A stretch of DNA of 64,000 bases from Desmonostoc muscorum LEGE 12446 (GCF_015207005.2 NZ_JADEXS020000001.1:7897001-7961000), one strand, 5' to 3'. Counted from the first letter of the stretch, positions 1 to 9,827 are shown. Translations and numbers: made by a program. The notes: generated from the letters alone by a model not told the origin.

Positions 1-156
1 GAGTTTTTCTACGCCTTCGAGTTGGAGTTCATTGAAGCTGCTGGTAAATTGTTGTTCGGGGTCGTACCAAAACACCACCCTTCGTCCTGGGTGCAACCAA
101 CGGGCTGAATCTTGGAAGAGGGTTTCTAGGGTGTTTTGGATACGAGTAATGTTCAT
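1..156 (-). CDS. pglZ: PglZ, BREX alkaline-phosphatase-superfamily protein (N-terminal 52 codons only)
   Basis: The minus strand opens with ATG at 156-154 and stays open to the window edge, giving 52 codons that begin MNITRIQNTLETLF and contain VVFWYDPEQQF. This WYDP(E)QQF-type start is characteristic of PglZ of BREX type 1, a large protein with an alkaline-phosphatase-like domain that is essential for BREX defence. The rest of the gene lies left of the window. It follows pglX on the same strand, as in canonical BREX-1 order, but is separated from it by about 0.9 kb holding xisH/xisI on the other strand. Identification rests on the N-terminus and on the neighbouring BREX genes. Confidence 0.85.
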   Translation of the reverse strand, partial: MNITRIQNTLETLFQDSARWLHPGRRVVFWYDPEQQFTSSFNELQLEGVEKL

Positions 157-256
157 GCTAGGCAGGGTGAGTGATGAGAAAGTGTATTTTAGAATCCAAT
201 TTCCACCCAATATGGCACACACTTTATAATTAAACTATTACTCGAATAGTTCCACC
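157..256. promoter_or_regulatory. Divergent intergenic region between pglZ and xisH
   Basis: This 100-bp AT-rich gap separates the start of pglZ (minus strand) from the start of xisH (plus strand), so it must carry signals for both directions unless pglZ is read only from the upstream BREX genes. No clear -35/-10 pair or operator was recognised. Confidence 0.35.
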
Positions 257-673
257 ATGCCAGCCAAAGATATATATCATGATGAAGTCAAGAACGCATT
301 GATAAAAGACGGTTGGACTATTACGGCTGATCCTTACTTTATCAAATATGAGGATGCTGAACTCTACGCCGACTTAGCAGCAGAAAAACCAATTGCCGCA
401 GAACGCCAGGGACAGAAAATTGTTGTAGAAATCAAGAGTTTTTTGGGCAAATCATTAATGTATGATTTTCACAGTGCATTAGGACAATACATTGTCTATC
501 GAAATCTTATTCAACTTACTGAGCCAGAATATACACTTTACTTAGCTATTGATGATGTTGTTTATTATAAATTTTTTCAACGAAAATCTGTACAAGCAGT
601 AATTAATCAAAATCAAGTTCTATTAATAGTCGTCAATCTAGATAAGGTAGAGATTCAGCAATGGATAAGATAG
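257..673 (+). CDS. xisH: XisH family protein (fdxN element excision controlling factor)
   Basis: A 138-residue protein beginning MPAKDIYHDEVKNALIKDGW, a diagnostic XisH opening. XisH was named as one of the factors needed for excision of the fdxN element in Anabaena, but XisH/XisI pairs are multicopy in cyanobacteria and mostly unlinked to any excisable element. The segment with a conserved acidic residue followed by VEIKSF (about residues 55-62) looks like the E-x-K strand of a PD-(D/E)XK nuclease fold. It overlaps xisI by 13 bp, so the two are co-translated. It is placed in the BREX cluster on the strand opposite the BREX genes. Family is secure; biochemical function is not established. Confidence 0.93.
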   Translation: MPAKDIYHDEVKNALIKDGWTITADPYFIKYEDAELYADLAAEKPIAAERQGQKIVVEIKSFLGKSLMYDFHSALGQYIVYRNLIQLTEPEYTLYLAIDDVVYYKFFQRKSVQAVINQNQVLLIVVNLDKVEIQQWIR

Positions 674-1014
674 AAAAATACCGCAATGCTATTAAGAAAA
701 TACTTATTGAATATTATGAAATGACTAATGCTGAAATTGCAAAATCTGGAGAAGTGGAAGCAAGCGATCGCTTGGCTTTTGATGAGGAAAGAGATCAATA
801 TCTTTGGTTTCGGTTTGGCTGGGATGGCAAAAAGCAGATACAGCATATTATAATGTATCTTTGCATTAAAAACAGCAAAATTTGGGTGGAAGAAGATGCA
901 ACTAATTTATGCGTTGTTGATGATTTGTTATCAGCCGGAATACCCCAAACCGATATTGTTTTAGGCTTCCATCATCCTAGTAAAAGAGGTTTCACAGAAT
1001 TTGCTACAGCCTAA
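661..1014 (+). CDS. xisI: XisI family protein
   Basis: A 117-residue protein starting MDKIEKYRNAIKKILIEYYE with the usual XisI features: a central WFRFGWDGKKQ segment and a C-terminal DIVLGFHHPSKRGFTEFA signature. Its ATG lies inside the last codons of xisH, a typical arrangement for this obligate pair. XisI is the small partner of XisH; the pair behaves genomically like a two-gene mobile or toxin-antitoxin-like cassette, although that is inference. No fdxN-type excision border was seen in the window, so the name should not be read as evidence of an excisable element here. Confidence 0.93.
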   Translation: MDKIEKYRNAIKKILIEYYEMTNAEIAKSGEVEASDRLAFDEERDQYLWFRFGWDGKKQIQHIIMYLCIKNSKIWVEEDATNLCVVDDLLSAGIPQTDIVLGFHHPSKRGFTEFATA

Positions 1015-1069
1015 AGAGGCAGGGTAAATAACTATGATTTATTGGTAATTACGAATTACGAATTACGAA

Positions 1070-4000
1070 TTATTTCAACAGTTCCCTTTTCCACTGCGAG
1101 GCTTTTTCTAAGTCAGCAATTTTTAAATCTGCACCTTCATAAACTAAACCTTTAAAGCGCGTGTAGTTGTAGGCTACACCATCGTCAAGGTCAAGATTAA
1201 TTCGCGCATCGGCTTGGGTTTGCAGCTTGGCTTGGTAATCTCGCAGTTCTAGCTGTTGGGCTTGCAGTTCTTTCAGGCGGTTTGTGGCAGCTTTTTTAGC
1301 GGCGCTAGAAGTGGTATTATCTAGCTGTTGTTGCGCTCTGGCAATTTCCCCATCTAGTTTGACTTGCAATTCCAAAACATAATCGGTGCGGATACGAGCA
1401 AGAGCATCTTCGCTGTAACGGTGTAAATATAGTAATGCGCCAAAAGCTCGTTTTTTTCCACTGGTAAACAGCCAATAAATGGGGCGTTTTTTATAAGTTT
1501 GAATGTGGTCAGAAATGAATTCTTGCAGAAAGTAGCGGCGGATGCGTTCTTGGGCGCTTTCGCCATTTTTGAGGGTGAGGGCGTTGGCGATGAAATTGAG
1601 GTTTTCGGTAAGGGTTTCGGGACTGTAGGCGACGCGCAGAAATTCTATGAAGCGGGTAACGATATCGTTATCAAAGTATGCTTGGTCTGTGATGGGAATA
1701 ATTGCATCACTGCTGGCGCTTAAGGTTTGGTGTAGGGTGGGGTCAAATGGTTGTCCGGCGTGGAGGAGTCCGGGTTTGTCGAGGGAGTAGCGCCCCATGA
1801 TACAGCCGACGGCGTAGGAGATGAGGGAACGGATATCTTTGTTTAAGTCGGCGCGGCGGATGGTGATTTGGTCGTCGGGTACTTCTGGGGTGAGTTCGTC
1901 TTGTAAGCCATAAGCTTCTATCCAGTAGCGGTTATTTTCTTCTTCTAGGCGTTGAAGTTCTCGGAAGGCGGTTTCTGATTTGCTTTGCCAAATGTTGAAG
2001 GCTTCGGAGAGGTGTTTGGTGTTGTGGCGTAATAGGGGGTGGGTTTGGAAGTTCCAGGAGGTTTCAAAGTTGTCCCAATCTTGACGAGAGATAAATACTG
2101 CTTCTGAGACTATTTTTTGTATTAAATCTATAAATTTATCGGCTAAATTAAAAGGAACTTTAGCAATATCTCCAACTTGAAAAGTAATGCTTGGATTTAA
2201 AATGGCCATAAAAACTTGCATTAATTGACTACACATTAATCCAAGTAAAGGCAACCTTATTTCCTCATATATTGGAAACGCACTTGAACCTTTGATATCA
2301 AATAAAAAGCCTGGAGGGCTTAGTCTTGCAGCAAAAGCAGAAGTTGTTATATCAGACCAAGTTATTGCAGGTTTAAAATATTTATCTGTATTTTGTGTAC
2401 GTGAGCGTTGTTTTCCACCATTTTCTTTGCCGAAACCACGTATTTCTAAACCATCTTTTTCCCAATTTACTACCCAGTCTTGATTACCATACCACTTTCT
2501 CAATTCGCCTCCTTTGTTATAAGGGAACCATTTTTTATGTGATTTATAAGCATCTATTGAGTTAGAGTAATTAAAACCAATTGTGTGTAAATAGGTCTCA
2601 TACCATAAGCGAAGAAAACGATCATTGTTAGCTGTCGCTAGTCCTTGTCTAGGGTCTGCAATTTCTTTTATACGTTTAAAATTTACAAATATGTCTATTA
2701 TCTTTTGACTTATCCAATAAGCGATCGCACTCCCCGGAATCTTTGCAAAATCAGCCGCCTTTGCATAATACAGATATCCACAATCAGGATTTTTGATTGC
2801 TTCTAAAACCTTAACTGGTTGCAAATCAGCCCCATAAAATTTATTAAGGTCAATAAAAGTTCCTTGATATTCAGGTGAAGCTTTATTTAACAGGGTAAAA
2901 GCGCATATTGGTACATAGGCTGAATCAAAAAAAGCATGATATTCCGGTCTAATCAGGCTGGTTATTATATTTTCCCTTAATATACGTTTACGCAATTTCT
3001 CATAAGAACTTAAAAACATCCAAGTAAATGGTGTCATTAAGCCAATAAATCCGTTTTTTGAAACTATCTTTAAAAAACGTTCAATAAATATAGAGAAAGC
3101 ATCTGACTTTGAATCAGGATAATTTTGATTAGCAAAATTTCTTAAAATATTATTTAAACTTTTATTTCCCATATAAGGCGGATTCGCAACTACAACCCAA
3201 TACTGATTACTCAACAAATCCGCTTGTAATAACAACTCCCGCAAAGCCGGAACACACTCCCGAAATAGCGAATTACTCGCTTCTAAACTATCTAATTGCC
3301 ATTTCAACTTCTCACTATCAAAAGCTGGTGGAGTAATTAAACTTCCTAAATTATCCGCATCCTTAAAAGCCTCAATCAACGGTTGCCAATCTTCAGCATT
3401 TAATTCTGTAGCAGGTGGTAAAGTCTGACTATGGGTAGGACGCACCGCCATAATATTCAAAGCCAGAGATTTCCGCAAAATCCGCGAATTTTTTGCCCGT
3501 GCTTTCATCAATACCGCAAAACTTGCCAACTGCGCTGCACGTTCATCAATATCTAAACCATACAAATTGTGCGTCAAAATCAGCGCCGGAATATCGCGCT
3601 CTAAATAACCTTGTTCTTTGTAAATTTCAAATAGCAAATCAAACGCATACACCAAAATATGACCACTACCACAAGCTGGGTCTATCACGGTCAACTCTTG
3701 AGGCGTTAAAGCTTGCGGTTTTTCTCTCTCACCATTATCGTTAGGATTTTCCAAATAGTAGGGCATATATTCCCGCAACCGTGATTCCGGGTGCGCTTCT
3801 AACCACAACCGCCCTAAACTGTTCTCCACCATATACCGAACAATCCAGTGGGGAGTAAACAATTGTGTAGCTGCTGGAATATCTGCGGCTGCCACCTTCG
3901 ACTTTGCCCCAATTACCTCATCCTTGCGTTCCGAAATGTAGAACTGATACAGCCAACCCACTACTTCAATATTCTGCCAGTCCTCCTCTGGAATCTCCTT

Positions 4001-4621
4001 TACCAGCCGCCGTACAATTGAATCCTGATTTAACAAATTTCCAGGCAAAAACAGCGCTTGGTAATTCTGGCGAGGGTCAAACAGTGCTGGAATTCCCTCT
4101 GCCAAAGCTTTACACTGAGCTAACAGCAGACGGCGGTAGAGAAACTCATCGGGATTAGGATCGTGATTGGCAAAACTACGCCACTCATTGAGAGTATCCA
4201 AATCAAGACCCGGTAAATCTCCCATTTCGGCAATAGAACTAGCATCGCGTAACAAATCAGGGTCTACCAAATTGGAATCGCTACTACTCAACACCCGCCC
4301 GATATATCCATTCACCTCCATAAACCGCAATGCCGCCAAACGGTTAAACCAGGTGTAGGCAATTTCATCTATCAGCGCATCTACCGCCTGGGGTTGGCTG
4401 GAACTTAGCGTCAAGTCTTGCAGACGATTTCGCAGTTGTTCATACTGATTTGCTTCCGTTGCGTTCAAGGTTTGACCCGCCACTAACAACCCACCTGTAA
4501 CGGTTTGGGATTGTATGATGTTTTTGTCAGTAATCCCATACTGGGCGGCACGGGCTTTTACTTGTTCCCGTAAGTAGCGACGCGCCCAAATTGCGAAGTT
4601 TTTAATAGCGGTGCGGTTCAT
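1070..4621 (-). CDS. pglX: PglX, BREX-1 adenine-specific DNA methyltransferase
   Basis: A protein of about 1,183 residues, the usual size for BREX-1 PglX, which methylates a non-palindromic adenine site so that the host is distinguished from phage. SAM-binding motif I is seen as DPACGSGHILVYAFDLLFE (near residue 315) and the catalytic motif IV as VVANPPYMGNKSLNN (near residue 490). The long C-terminal half carries the helical target-recognition region typical of the family. The ATG at 4621 (MNRTAIKNFAIWARR) is preferred over the upstream GTG at 4660 because it matches the usual PglX N-terminus. brxC lies upstream on the same strand, with a MazEF-like pair on the opposite strand between them. 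Confidence 0.95.
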   Translation of the reverse strand: MNRTAIKNFAIWARRYLREQVKARAAQYGITDKNIIQSQTVTGGLLVAGQTLNATEANQYEQLRNRLQDLTLSSSQPQAVDALIDEIAYTWFNRLAALRFMEVNGYIGRVLSSSDSNLVDPDLLRDASSIAEMGDLPGLDLDTLNEWRSFANHDPNPDEFLYRRLLLAQCKALAEGIPALFDPRQNYQALFLPGNLLNQDSIVRRLVKEIPEEDWQNIEVVGWLYQFYISERKDEVIGAKSKVAAADIPAATQLFTPHWIVRYMVENSLGRLWLEAHPESRLREYMPYYLENPNDNGEREKPQALTPQELTVIDPACGSGHILVYAFDLLFEIYKEQGYLERDIPALILTHNLYGLDIDERAAQLASFAVLMKARAKNSRILRKSLALNIMAVRPTHSQTLPPATELNAEDWQPLIEAFKDADNLGSLITPPAFDSEKLKWQLDSLEASNSLFRECVPALRELLLQADLLSNQYWVVVANPPYMGNKSLNNILRNFANQNYPDSKSDAFSIFIERFLKIVSKNGFIGLMTPFTWMFLSSYEKLRKRILRENIITSLIRPEYHAFFDSAYVPICAFTLLNKASPEYQGTFIDLNKFYGADLQPVKVLEAIKNPDCGYLYYAKAADFAKIPGSAIAYWISQKIIDIFVNFKRIKEIADPRQGLATANNDRFLRLWYETYLHTIGFNYSNSIDAYKSHKKWFPYNKGGELRKWYGNQDWVVNWEKDGLEIRGFGKENGGKQRSRTQNTDKYFKPAITWSDITTSAFAARLSPPGFLFDIKGSSAFPIYEEIRLPLLGLMCSQLMQVFMAILNPSITFQVGDIAKVPFNLADKFIDLIQKIVSEAVFISRQDWDNFETSWNFQTHPLLRHNTKHLSEAFNIWQSKSETAFRELQRLEEENNRYWIEAYGLQDELTPEVPDDQITIRRADLNKDIRSLISYAVGCIMGRYSLDKPGLLHAGQPFDPTLHQTLSASSDAIIPITDQAYFDNDIVTRFIEFLRVAYSPETLTENLNFIANALTLKNGESAQERIRRYFLQEFISDHIQTYKKRPIYWLFTSGKKRAFGALLYLHRYSEDALARIRTDYVLELQVKLDGEIARAQQQLDNTTSSAAKKAATNRLKELQAQQLELRDYQAKLQTQADARINLDLDDGVAYNYTRFKGLVYEGADLKIADLEKASQWKRELLK

Positions 4622-4829
4622 TGAGGTGATAGAGAATTGGTAGTTTTTCACATCAACCACCCCGCAATCAATTTTGGGGAGGTTAGTCCAAGTCAGTTTT
4701 AACGGACTAACATCTTGATAACCACCGCGTTTTAACTGACTTTTATTCTATTCGCCAGGATTTAAGTTAATTTCCTACTATTTTGGCTACTATAAAGTAA
4801 GAAAAATATAGTTACTTTTTGGTAATACT

Positions 4830-5054
4830 ATGTCATCGGAAAAACTATCCATTTCCTTACCAGCATCTTTGATGCAGTTTATTGAGAATTACAAAGTGAC
4901 AAAAGGGTGTAAATCTCGCTCTCAAGTCATTGAGTTAGCACTGGAGTTACTGCGGTATCAGGAATTAGAGCAAGCTTACCGCCAAGCTTCGGCGGAAGTT
5001 GACCCAGATTGGGATTTGACGGTAGGGGATGGGTTAACAGATGAAGCGTGGTGA
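4830..5054 (+). CDS. Ribbon-helix-helix antitoxin (MazE/CopG-like)
   Basis: A 74-residue protein with an N-terminal ribbon-helix-helix: the strand KLSISLPASL, then two helices with SRSQVIELALELLR. The C-terminus is acidic and probably disordered (DPDWDLTVGDGLTDEAW), as expected for a toxin-neutralising tail. The gene overlaps the downstream mazF-like gene by 14 bp, so antitoxin and toxin are translationally coupled. By analogy with the family it should dimerise, bind its own promoter and inhibit the toxin. It sits between brxC and pglX on the opposite strand. Confidence 0.88.
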   Translation: MSSEKLSISLPASLMQFIENYKVTKGCKSRSQVIELALELLRYQELEQAYRQASAEVDPDWDLTVGDGLTDEAW

Positions 5055-5379
5055 AATTTATTATGCAAATCTCAGTCTAGTAGTGGGATCAGAAATGGAT
5101 AAACGCCGACCTGTACTGATTGTCAGCAATGATGCTAATAACAGTGCGGCTAGTACGGTGACAATTTTACCAATTACCTCTAACGTCAGTCGTGTTTATC
5201 CTTTTGAGGTTTTATTGAATCCAGAGGAGAGTGGTTTATCTAAGCCTTCTAAGGTACAAGCGCAGCAGGTACGCACGATTTCAAAGCAGCGCATTTTAGG
5301 AGATGAGGTAGGTTGTTTGAATCAGGATTTGATGCAATTAGTTGATGCTGCTCTCAAGTTGCATTTAGATTTAGGGTAG
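5041..5379 (+). CDS. mazF: MazF/PemK-family toxin (mRNA endoribonuclease)
   Basis: A 112-residue protein with canonical MazF/PemK features: the opening MKRGEIYYANL, then KRRPVLIVSND, the strand TVTILPITS and the C-terminal VQAQQVRTISKQRI segment. MazF toxins are ribosome-independent, sequence-specific endoribonucleases that arrest growth when the labile antitoxin is lost. It overlaps the upstream RHH antitoxin gene by 14 bp. Its position inside a BREX cluster suggests either addiction of the island or a backup abortive response; the second option is inference. Confidence 0.93.
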   Translation: MKRGEIYYANLSLVVGSEMDKRRPVLIVSNDANNSAASTVTILPITSNVSRVYPFEVLLNPEESGLSKPSKVQAQQVRTISKQRILGDEVGCLNQDLMQLVDAALKLHLDLG

Positions 5380-5407
5380 ACAAAATAGGAGAGCCGCCCC
5401 GCCAGAT

Positions 5408-8400
5408 TTATTCAATACGGACGCGATGGTTTTGGTGAATCTTATCCAGTAGAGTATTCCGTAAAGCCTCTAAATAAACATCAACATCTTGGGGTGTTTC
5501 CAGTAGCGACTTAGTTGCAACTCTTGCTACCTGCACCGATACGATAGGTTTGATAAACGTTGCTGTACTATAACTGCCATTGCTCGATTGACGCTCGATG
5601 ATTTCATTGGCTTGCCGATCTACTTTTTCCAGCAATTGTGGGAGAATGTTTTCTAGTTCACTCTGACGTGCGATCGCAGAATCGATACTTATTACCTGGT
5701 TAACTGAGGTGACAACTTTATCGATATCTTGAGTGATATTGCTAAGGTCAAGCTGTGCAGAAATGTCTTGGTGAGCGGAAGTTACATACTCAGCTAATTT
5801 CTCCCGCATTGCCTTGCTTTTACTCTCAACCTGATAAATTTGAGTTTTTAGCGCTTCCTGCACCTTATCTTTGACAGGTAGGAGTAACATTGCTAATTCT
5901 GGAATCTTGGCAGTAGGGTCAGACATAGCCAAAATTTGCTTAACTAAATCCACCCGCCTGAGTAAATCTGGCTCACTAATATGGCGTAGTTCTGGTTCTA
6001 AAGTTTTCAGGTCATTACGAGCTTGCTGGAACAGCTTAATTTGTGTACTGAAGAAGGATTGTAGCTTTTGCACATCTTCAATAAATTCTTCTATATCATC
6101 CCGTCGCTGACGAAATGTGTCGAAAAACTTAGCCGCACTGTCCTTGCTTAACAATTCAGCCAGCAAATCTAAGTTAGTACGCAGTAATTGAGCGAAGGGA
6201 AGCCCACTTTCTGCTTGGATTAACCAACCTTCTAGTTCTTGAGAGCGTTTTATTAGGGCATTTTTGTATTGTTCAAATAGTAACTGTGGATCGCTAGACA
6301 TATTGCCATTGAGTAAGTCGCTGGCCATGTCTTTGGCAATCTTCAAGTTTGCTGGGTTAATTTCATCGGTAAGGCGGACGGTATATTTATCTATTTCTTT
6401 GCGCGATCGCAACTGCATTACTAAGCCTTTATCGTGCAGATTAACGTTGCCTTGAGCGTGTCGCAGTTCTATTACACCCTTGTTAGCAAGTTCCGCCATC
6501 ACCCCCAAAGTGTCAAATTCCGACCACCCATAAGGACGGCCTGCAAACTTGTCTACCAATGCCTTAATGCTGACAAGGCGGCGAAGGCGGGTTTCTTCCA
6601 TTAACCAAGCTCGCATTTCACTATGAGCAGCTACATTAACAGGCTGTCCGTTAATATCTTGTTCTTGACTCTCACGAGTTAGGGCATTGCTTACCTGATC
6701 TTCGTTTTCAAAACCACTAGCCACGTAACCGAGCTTTTGATACACATTACCTACCAAATAGCTCAAACCTTCATTCAATAAGCTTTTAGTGTCTCGACTG
6801 CGAATTTCTAGCTTGCTACCACAGGCAAATACATCAGCACGAGTAATCAAATCCTCTAGGATAACTTTCAATTCCTGACGGCGTTTGCTATTCTCGTCTC
6901 CCCGTGCAATTAAAATTCTCTGGATACTAGGACTGAGGTTGCTGCTATTTTTCAGACGCAAGTACTCGTCTGTTTTGATTAAAATATTGAGATCATCCAG
7001 TAGACGCTGGTTATCAGGCAATCGCACCAAGACTTCATAACGAGATCCCGTAGTGCCAATGCAGAAAGCATCATCCTGCATAGCAGCGTAACTTTCGGCA
7101 TAAGGGGTAACAATATGCAGGGTGAGGTCGTTAGTTTGCTGCCCAAAAGTTTGTTCATCCAGCTTGCGGTTAAATGGATACTTATGACGCTGGCTGTATC
7201 GTAGTTCCTTGTCAGTAAAAATTGAATCCCAGACAAGCTGTTGCAATTCTTTGAGAACTTTGATTGAATCAACTTGAGTATTTTTGATTTCTCTGCCAAT
7301 ATCTTGCTCCTCATGGGTCAAGAAAATATATTCATCGCCATTACGCTGGATAAGAGTTTGACGTTCCAAGCGCCCCAAAGCTGCTTCTACCTGCTGCCGC
7401 AATGCCAATTTGTCCTGGTCAATATTACTTAGGCTAAGAGTAGTTAAGTTATCCAAATTAGCCCGAATTTCTTTCAGGTACTTGACCATGAACAGGGTCT
7501 TCAATAGGTCAATGTCAAAAGAATGTAATTGCGGATTCCGACCCGCTTGAATAATAACTTGGTTGATCGAACTATCCAAAAAGCCTTCTACTGCCATGTA
7601 AAAGGTGTGAAACGGAACCAGCACACCAAGAGGTTCTCCAGCTACCGCTTGGGATGCAACCTGAAAAGCATCTAATAGCGATCGCTCTCCTGATGCCAGG
7701 TGCTTGCCAGCAGAACCCATGAGGCGAATTTGAGTAAAAACCTTTTGTAACAGATTAAACTGATAGGGAATAAAGGGATAGGCGGTAAAGAAATCTTGAG
7801 GATTGCCATATCCCGGCATATCGGCGCTGTCCTGAGTAAAGGCAATTTGGTTTCTTAGAATAGGAATCTTCTGGCTATATAAAGCTTCCAACCCAGCCCG
7901 CGCTGCATCAGTTTTGCCCAGCAAACGTAACTTAATTACCTCATCGGTATTAGCAGAAGACAAATTCAGTGGGCGATAAAAACGACCAATAATCTTAGAA
8001 AAATCCTCGCCTTTAATCTTGTTTTTGGTAATCTCATCCATTGCCTCTTGGGATGTCACCACCACCCAAGCTTTTCCCAAACAGTAAGTACCCAAATCTT
8101 CCACAACAGTCTGTAAGTTCAGCATCAGTTTGCTGTCTTCACCGATATACTGTCCTACCTCATCCACCATAAAAATTAGGCGATGTTGCGGCCCTTTACT
8201 ATCCAGATACTGCTTTACCATGCCAGCAAACTTTTCTGGACTCAGAGTGTAATTTTGTTCGCCGAAATCTAGTAAGCGGTTAGCCGCTTCTGCACTCATG
8301 CCCGTGCTAGTTTGTAAAGCACTAGCGATCGCATCTTGATGAAAACCCCAAGCATCTCGGTTTTCCTTCCATTCCAAGCCACTCTCTGCCAAGAAAGCTT

Positions 8401-8950
8401 GCTGAAAAGCTGCATATTTACCTTGGCGATCTAGTTGACGTTCAAACTCAGCAATGGGAAGAACTGTCCCAAAGTACCCCAAATGCTCGTCAAATACCTT
8501 TTGAAAGACTTTGGTAATACTTTCTTTATGGTTTTTATTATTGGCATCAGCTTTGGAGTCAATATTGAATAAAATCACATCGCAAGAACTATGTGCTGCT
8601 TGTGCTATCAAGGCTTGCAACATCGGATCGGGTATGCGTTTTTCATCAAAATAATCCAAGGCGCGGCTAGTTTCCAGTTGATGATTAGCCAATAGGTATG
8701 ACAAAATCTTCAAAAAGTGAGATTTCCCTGAGCCAAAAAATCCAGAAATCCATACACCCATCTTATCCGTAGGATTGCTTAGGGCGTTAGTGTAGCGTTC
8801 AAAAAATATCCGAAAGTGCCTATCCAGTTCATTGGTAACGACATACTCTTCCAATTCTTGACGAATATTCTCGTCGTCCTTCTGCCCAACTTTAATAACG
8901 CCATTGATATTACGGTGAATGTCCTTTTGGAAGAGTTCGGCGATATTCAT
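5408..8950 (-). CDS. brxC: BrxC, BREX P-loop ATPase
   Basis: An 1,180-residue protein beginning MNIAELFQKDIHRNINGVIK, the usual BrxC opening. The Walker A motif is GFFGSGKSHFLK (about residues 69-80) and a Walker B-like segment is LIFMVDEVGQYIG (about residue 260). The C-terminal part (about residues 880-1,100) is largely helical and predicted coiled coil. BrxC is an ORC/Cdc6-like ATPase of BREX type 1 and is required for defence. The ATG overlaps the brxB stop by 4 bp (ATGA), so the genes are translationally coupled. Length and domain order are normal. Confidence 0.95.
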   Translation of the reverse strand: MNIAELFQKDIHRNINGVIKVGQKDDENIRQELEEYVVTNELDRHFRIFFERYTNALSNPTDKMGVWISGFFGSGKSHFLKILSYLLANHQLETSRALDYFDEKRIPDPMLQALIAQAAHSSCDVILFNIDSKADANNKNHKESITKVFQKVFDEHLGYFGTVLPIAEFERQLDRQGKYAAFQQAFLAESGLEWKENRDAWGFHQDAIASALQTSTGMSAEAANRLLDFGEQNYTLSPEKFAGMVKQYLDSKGPQHRLIFMVDEVGQYIGEDSKLMLNLQTVVEDLGTYCLGKAWVVVTSQEAMDEITKNKIKGEDFSKIIGRFYRPLNLSSANTDEVIKLRLLGKTDAARAGLEALYSQKIPILRNQIAFTQDSADMPGYGNPQDFFTAYPFIPYQFNLLQKVFTQIRLMGSAGKHLASGERSLLDAFQVASQAVAGEPLGVLVPFHTFYMAVEGFLDSSINQVIIQAGRNPQLHSFDIDLLKTLFMVKYLKEIRANLDNLTTLSLSNIDQDKLALRQQVEAALGRLERQTLIQRNGDEYIFLTHEEQDIGREIKNTQVDSIKVLKELQQLVWDSIFTDKELRYSQRHKYPFNRKLDEQTFGQQTNDLTLHIVTPYAESYAAMQDDAFCIGTTGSRYEVLVRLPDNQRLLDDLNILIKTDEYLRLKNSSNLSPSIQRILIARGDENSKRRQELKVILEDLITRADVFACGSKLEIRSRDTKSLLNEGLSYLVGNVYQKLGYVASGFENEDQVSNALTRESQEQDINGQPVNVAAHSEMRAWLMEETRLRRLVSIKALVDKFAGRPYGWSEFDTLGVMAELANKGVIELRHAQGNVNLHDKGLVMQLRSRKEIDKYTVRLTDEINPANLKIAKDMASDLLNGNMSSDPQLLFEQYKNALIKRSQELEGWLIQAESGLPFAQLLRTNLDLLAELLSKDSAAKFFDTFRQRRDDIEEFIEDVQKLQSFFSTQIKLFQQARNDLKTLEPELRHISEPDLLRRVDLVKQILAMSDPTAKIPELAMLLLPVKDKVQEALKTQIYQVESKSKAMREKLAEYVTSAHQDISAQLDLSNITQDIDKVVTSVNQVISIDSAIARQSELENILPQLLEKVDRQANEIIERQSSNGSYSTATFIKPIVSVQVARVATKSLLETPQDVDVYLEALRNTLLDKIHQNHRVRIE

Positions 8951-9540
8951 AGGTGGTGTTGTTGGTGGGGAATCAGAGGGAAGGCCCGATAGTAGTTGTC
9001 ATCCTTAAAGGTGTCGAATAGGCGTAGTTCGTGCCCATCGTAAGAACCAGGGAAAAACATCACTAGGGGGATTTTGTCAAGTACTGGGTGTAGGTTGTTG
9101 AGAATACTGTGCGATCGCAAAAGAGGCCAGCTAGCACCAACTCCAGTCATGATTACAAGCTGTTCATCACCCCTAAGTTTTTTTTGGATGTAGGCAATAA
9201 CTTGGTCAGGCCGGACAAGGGGCGCAATGGTTTTAGCCAGCGCAGCATTTCCTTTAGTTGCTTCCAACTCAAAAGCTTTTTTGAGTACCCCTCGTTCTGA
9301 CAAGATGTCGAGAATAGTCTTGTAAAGGTCGATTTCCAGCAAAATAAGCTGGATCGGTGAACTCGTCAATTGCGGCTTCAGGCGATCGACGTAGCGTTGT
9401 ACCAGTGGTTCATATTCAGCGTCATAATCAAAAATATAAAAGCCAATTTCGTTACCAATGCCACGGTTACTCAGCAGGCGTGCATCTTGCAGCTTTGGTA
9501 GCAGTGCATCAAGGCGCTGATTAATGGTCAATGTGGGCAT
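8947..9540 (-). CDS. brxB: BrxB (DUF1788), BREX component
   Basis: A 197-residue protein of the DUF1788/BrxB family: segments GIGNEIGFYIFDYDAEYE, LLEIDLYKTIL and the C-terminal VMFFPGSYDGHELRLFD are typical. BrxB is a small essential component of BREX type 1 of unknown activity. It overlaps brxC by 4 bp. In the standard operon brxA lies directly upstream, but the 287 bp above this gene (9541-9827) hold no reading frame resembling brxA, so this gene appears to be first in the cluster. Confidence 0.9.
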   Translation of the reverse strand: MPTLTINQRLDALLPKLQDARLLSNRGIGNEIGFYIFDYDAEYEPLVQRYVDRLKPQLTSSPIQLILLEIDLYKTILDILSERGVLKKAFELEATKGNAALAKTIAPLVRPDQVIAYIQKKLRGDEQLVIMTGVGASWPLLRSHSILNNLHPVLDKIPLVMFFPGSYDGHELRLFDTFKDDNYYRAFPLIPHQQHHL

Positions 9541-9827
9541 AACTTCCGCATTAACCCGCAGCTAACTTGGCTGTATTCAAGTAATTTATATACAAAGTAA
9601 AATATATCCTCAATATTTTTTATCAAGGATAATCGTTAAATTGCTACAAACTGTATGTAAATTTACGGTTTTTGTTAGGCAATTAATAAATTGTATTTTT
9701 CTAGATGTCAACAGGCTTGATCTGCTGTAGTTGAGTTTTGAGAGAAGTCTAGGCTTTTTCAGATTCTGGGTAAAGCATAATGTTACTGAATCCCAAGTAT
9801 CCTTATGCGGTGTAATAGTACTTAATA

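Noticed and set aside
257..1014. fdxN-type excision element borders near xisH/xisI
   Set aside because: No recombinase gene or paired direct repeats were found; XisH/XisI pairs are common without such elements.
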